Positions 13,969 through 16,673 of a stretch of DNA of 16,673 nucleotides are shown one piece after another (within the stretch, counting starts at the first letter, position 1; each line of letters starts with the position of its first letter). Both the position numbers and the translations under genes were made by a program. The notes under the pieces were generated by a model that worked only from the letters and a program-made list of their open reading frames with translations, did no database searches and was not told the origin of the DNA. This DNA is from Eubacterium sp. (GTDB lineage: Bacteria > Bacillota_A > Clostridia > Lachnospirales > Lachnospiraceae), in the NCBI GenBank assembly GCA_024687845.1, contig JAILEL010000245.1, positions 1 through 16,673 of the forward strand, given 5' to 3'.

Positions 13969-15159
13969 ATGATTTCAGAATTCTATAAGGAAATGACAGG
14001 CAAGGAATCTGTCATCCGACAATTTTTCGATTTTGCACGCGGACGTATAGCTGAAATGGGTCCGGACAGTGTTTATAATTTTTCTATTGGCAATCCTTCC
14101 GTGCCAGCTCCTGAGAGTTTTAAACAGGCTCTTTTGGATATAGTAGAGAATGGTGATCCTGTAAAGCTTCATGGTTACAGCCCTACTCTTGGACAGGATT
14201 CTACTAAAAAATGTATCGCCGACTCTTTAAATAGAAGATTCGGAATGAATTACGAGGCTAAGCACATTTTCCCAACATCCGGTGCTGCTGGTGCGCTGGC
14301 ACACGCTCTTAGATGTGTAGCAGGAAGTGGTGATACCGTACTTACCTTTGCACCATATTTTCCAGAGTATAATCCTTACGTTATAGGTTCTGGTGCTGAG
14401 CTTAAGGTTGTACCTGCTGATTTTGATACATTCCAGATTAATTTCGAAAAGTTTGAAGAGATGTTCACTGAAAATGTATCAGCTGTTCTTATCAATTCTC
14501 CAAACAACCCTTCTGGCGTCGTTTATACTACTGAAACAATCCAGAAACTTGCAGACATTTTATATAAGAAGCAGGAAGAATATGGTCACGAGATATTCCT
14601 CCTTACTGATGAGCCTTATAGAGAGATTGTATTTGAAGGTGTTGACAGTCCGTTCCCTTCAAAGTTCTATGATAATTCTATCTGCTGCTATTCATTCAGT
14701 AAGTCGCTGTCACTTCCGGGTGAACGTATCGGATACATGGCTGTAAATCCAGCAGCCAAGGATGCTGATTATCTCGTTCCTATGGCTGGACAGATTTCCA
14801 GATTTACTGGTCATAACTGTCCAACAGCATTAATGCAGTTTGCAATAGAAAGAGTTATTGATGAAACAAGTGACCTTTCTATATATGAAGTAAATGCAAA
14901 TCTTCTATATAAAGAGCTTACTCGTATAGGTTATGATATAGTTAAGCCTATGGGTACATTTTATATGATGCCTCGTGTTCCAGGTGGAATGGACCGCGAT
15001 GCCAATGAATGGTGCTGGAAGGCAGCCAGGGAATTAGGACTTATTCTTGTTCCTGGAGACAGTTTCCAGTGTCCGGGACACTTCCGTATATCTTACTGTG
15101 TTCCAACTGAAACTATTGAGAAAGCTATTCCACTTTTTGAAAAAGCTTTTACATTCTAG
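13969..15159 (+). CDS. PLP-dependent class I/II aminotransferase
   Basis: A 396-residue fold-type I aminotransferase. Cofactor residues are in place: NNPSG (179-183), TDEPY with Asp214 and Tyr217, and SFSKSLSLPGERIGY with Lys245 as the Schiff-base lysine; the C-terminal substrate-carboxylate arginine is probably in FRISYC near residue 380. The family includes aspartate, alanine and aromatic aminotransferases and the sequence does not decide between them; annotation as aspartate aminotransferase would be a guess. The ATG at 13969 is chosen for GGAGG (13957-13961) at seven bases; the frame from 13933 would start inside the leader hairpin. malQ follows by 39 bp and is probably cotranscribed, though no pathway links the two. 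Confidence 0.92.
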   Translation: MISEFYKEMTGKESVIRQFFDFARGRIAEMGPDSVYNFSIGNPSVPAPESFKQALLDIVENGDPVKLHGYSPTLGQDSTKKCIADSLNRRFGMNYEAKHIFPTSGAAGALAHALRCVAGSGDTVLTFAPYFPEYNPYVIGSGAELKVVPADFDTFQINFEKFEEMFTENVSAVLINSPNNPSGVVYTTETIQKLADILYKKQEEYGHEIFLLTDEPYREIVFEGVDSPFPSKFYDNSICCYSFSKSLSLPGERIGYMAVNPAAKDADYLVPMAGQISRFTGHNCPTALMQFAIERVIDETSDLSIYEVNANLLYKELTRIGYDIVKPMGTFYMMPRVPGGMDRDANEWCWKAARELGLILVPGDSFQCPGHFRISYCVPTETIEKAIPLFEKAFTF

Positions 15160-15198
15160 AAGAGACAATATAACTAACTACGAGGAGAACTAACTACA

Positions 15199-16673
15199 AT
15201 GGATATTGACATTACAGCAAGCGTGGATATGGGGCCGGAGAGACTTGCCGGTATTCTTATTCACCCTACTTCATTTCCAGGTCCTTATGGAATAGGTGAT
15301 CTGGGAAAACCAGCTTATGATTTTATCGACTTTATGGCAAAGTCCGGGATGAAGGCATGGCAGGTTCTGCCACTTGGACATACAGGATTTGGCGATTCAC
15401 CTTATCAGCCATTTTCATCCTTTGCAGGTCAGCCACTTATTATCAGCATTGATCATCTGAGACAGCTGCATCTGCTATATGATGAAGATTTTAAAGACAT
15501 GCCTCAGTGGAATCCAGAGGATATCTGCTACGGTGACGTTATTCAGTTTAAAACAGAGCTTTTTAAGAAGGCTTATGAAAGATTTCTTGATGATGAAATA
15601 AAGGATGATTTTTCCACTGACGCAGAGCTCATGGAGAAATACGATGAATTCCGTAAGAATTCTCACTGGCTCAGAGATTATGCTCTTTTCATGGCTGGCA
15701 AGGATTATCATAATGGTGCACCTTGGTATCTCTGGGATGATGATCTTAAGAATCCAACAGCTGCACAGCGTAAGAAATGGGAATCTAAGCTTGAAAAAGA
15801 GATTGGATACTATGAGTTCCTTCAGTTCCTTTTTGATTATGAATGGGGCAATCTTAAGAAATATGCAAATGACAAGGGCATCAAAATAATCGGAGATATT
15901 CCAATCTTTGTTGCCTGGGACAGCTCTGATGTCTGGGTTAACAAGAAACTCTTCTGTCTTGATACAAAGGGCTACCCAACAGTTGTTGCCGGTGTACCAC
16001 CAGATTATTTCTCAGCTACTGGTCAGCTCTGGGGCAATCCCCTATATAAATGGTCTGAGCATAAGAAAACCGGTTATGAATGGTGGTTCTCACGTATCAA
16101 ACATCAGCTTAACCTGACAGATTATCTGAGAATTGACCATTTCCGTGGATTCGATAAATACTGGGCTGTGCCTTATGGTGAAGAAACAGCTATTAATGGA
16201 AAATGGATGAAAGCACCTGGAGAGAATTTCTTCACAATGCTGGAGTCAACACTTGGATATCATATGCCAATCATCGCTGAGGACCTTGGTGAGATTGACA
16301 AGTCCGTAGTTGATCTTAGAGATAAGTTCGGCTTCCCTGGAATGAAAATACTTCAGTTTGCATTTGAAAATCCAAATGAGAATAATTTCCTGCCACATAA
16401 CCATGTAAGAAACTGTGTATGCTACACAGGAACACACGATAATGATACCACACTTGGCTGGTACAAGAACTGCTTCGAACAGTCCAGAGATAAACTGAGA
16501 AGATATTTCAGTACTGATGCCAGTGATATCTGCTGGGTAATGATCAGAGCTTGCTTTGGTTCAGTCGCAACAATGGCTATTGTCCCTATGCAGGATATTC
16601 TCGAACTTGATTCATGGGCAAGATTTAACACACCTGGAGTCGGTGAAGGAAACTGGTCATGGCGCTACAAACA
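15199..16673 (+). CDS. malQ: 4-alpha-glucanotransferase (amylomaltase), 3' end beyond window
   Basis: An open frame of 491 codons runs to the window end with no stop; GH77 enzymes are about 500 residues, so only a short tail is missing. It transfers alpha-1,4-glucan chains between maltodextrins or glycogen-derived oligosaccharides in the cytoplasm. GH77 motifs are seen: ASVDMG near the start, the GDSPYQPFSSFAGQP region (65-79), GDIPIFVAWDSSDVW (232-246), the nucleophile Asp313 in LRIDHFRG, acid/base Glu361 in IIAEDLG, and Asp414 in GTHDNDTT. GAGGAG (15182-15187) precedes the ATG at 11 bases. The enzyme fits with the GH1 gene in glycan use, although the two lie far apart. Confidence 0.95.
   Translation, partial: MDIDITASVDMGPERLAGILIHPTSFPGPYGIGDLGKPAYDFIDFMAKSGMKAWQVLPLGHTGFGDSPYQPFSSFAGQPLIISIDHLRQLHLLYDEDFKDMPQWNPEDICYGDVIQFKTELFKKAYERFLDDEIKDDFSTDAELMEKYDEFRKNSHWLRDYALFMAGKDYHNGAPWYLWDDDLKNPTAAQRKKWESKLEKEIGYYEFLQFLFDYEWGNLKKYANDKGIKIIGDIPIFVAWDSSDVWVNKKLFCLDTKGYPTVVAGVPPDYFSATGQLWGNPLYKWSEHKKTGYEWWFSRIKHQLNLTDYLRIDHFRGFDKYWAVPYGEETAINGKWMKAPGENFFTMLESTLGYHMPIIAEDLGEIDKSVVDLRDKFGFPGMKILQFAFENPNENNFLPHNHVRNCVCYTGTHDNDTTLGWYKNCFEQSRDKLRRYFSTDASDICWVMIRACFGSVATMAIVPMQDILELDSWARFNTPGVGEGNWSWRYK

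Overview
The window looks like chromosomal DNA from a low-GC anaerobic Firmicute, most likely a member of the Lachnospiraceae (Butyrivibrio, Pseudobutyrivibrio or Roseburia-like). This is inferred from the AT-rich sequence, strong AAGGAG-type ribosome binding sites, a small DUF4250-type gene, a lipoprotein version of trigger factor, and carbohydrate-utilisation genes (GH1 beta-glucosidase, GH77 4-alpha-glucanotransferase). I see no transposase, phage, CRISPR, tRNA or rRNA gene.

Layout. 1-146: right part of a hairpin-rich intergenic repeat. 299-1639 (+): GH1 beta-glucosidase, closed by a strong terminator. 1793-2899 (+): nrdR and a YigZ/IMPACT gene, probably one transcript. 2900-3181 (-): a small conserved-looking protein that abuts yigZ tail to tail. 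3182-3631: a gene-free stretch filled by repeat elements. 3632-4771 (-): trigger-factor-like lipoprotein. 4893-5684 (-): PPP-type metallophosphoesterase. 5972-6415 (+): dUTPase. 6420-10101 (-): a probable operon of an SbcD/YhaO-like nuclease, an SbcC/YhaN-like ATPase with a membrane hairpin, and a DUF4250-type protein. 10244-12898 (-): PMCA-type calcium ATPase with its own strong promoter. 13039-13707 (-): deoC. 13969-15159 (+): class I/II aminotransferase, followed by malQ from 15199, which runs off the window end.

How the genes fit together. NrdR, dUTPase, DeoC and the SbcCD-like pair all touch deoxynucleotide or DNA metabolism, but they lie in separate transcription units. GH1 and MalQ belong to breakdown of plant and storage glycans. 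The gene content is ordinary housekeeping; the unusual signal lies between the genes.

The most interesting structure is a family of intergenic repeats. A 31-bp element with GTTACT/AGTAAC ends occurs twice with one mismatch (1639-1669, and inverted at 3224-3254). A third, 283-bp form (3282-3564) has the same two halves split by about 242 bp made of a chain of short hairpins with 3-nt loops, enclosed by a 14-bp inverted repeat and flanked by a 7-bp direct repeat. A shorter motif, roughly GAATAGTAACA, recurs in most of the larger intergenic regions and usually points toward the downstream gene. This may be a non-autonomous mobile element family and/or a regulatory site.
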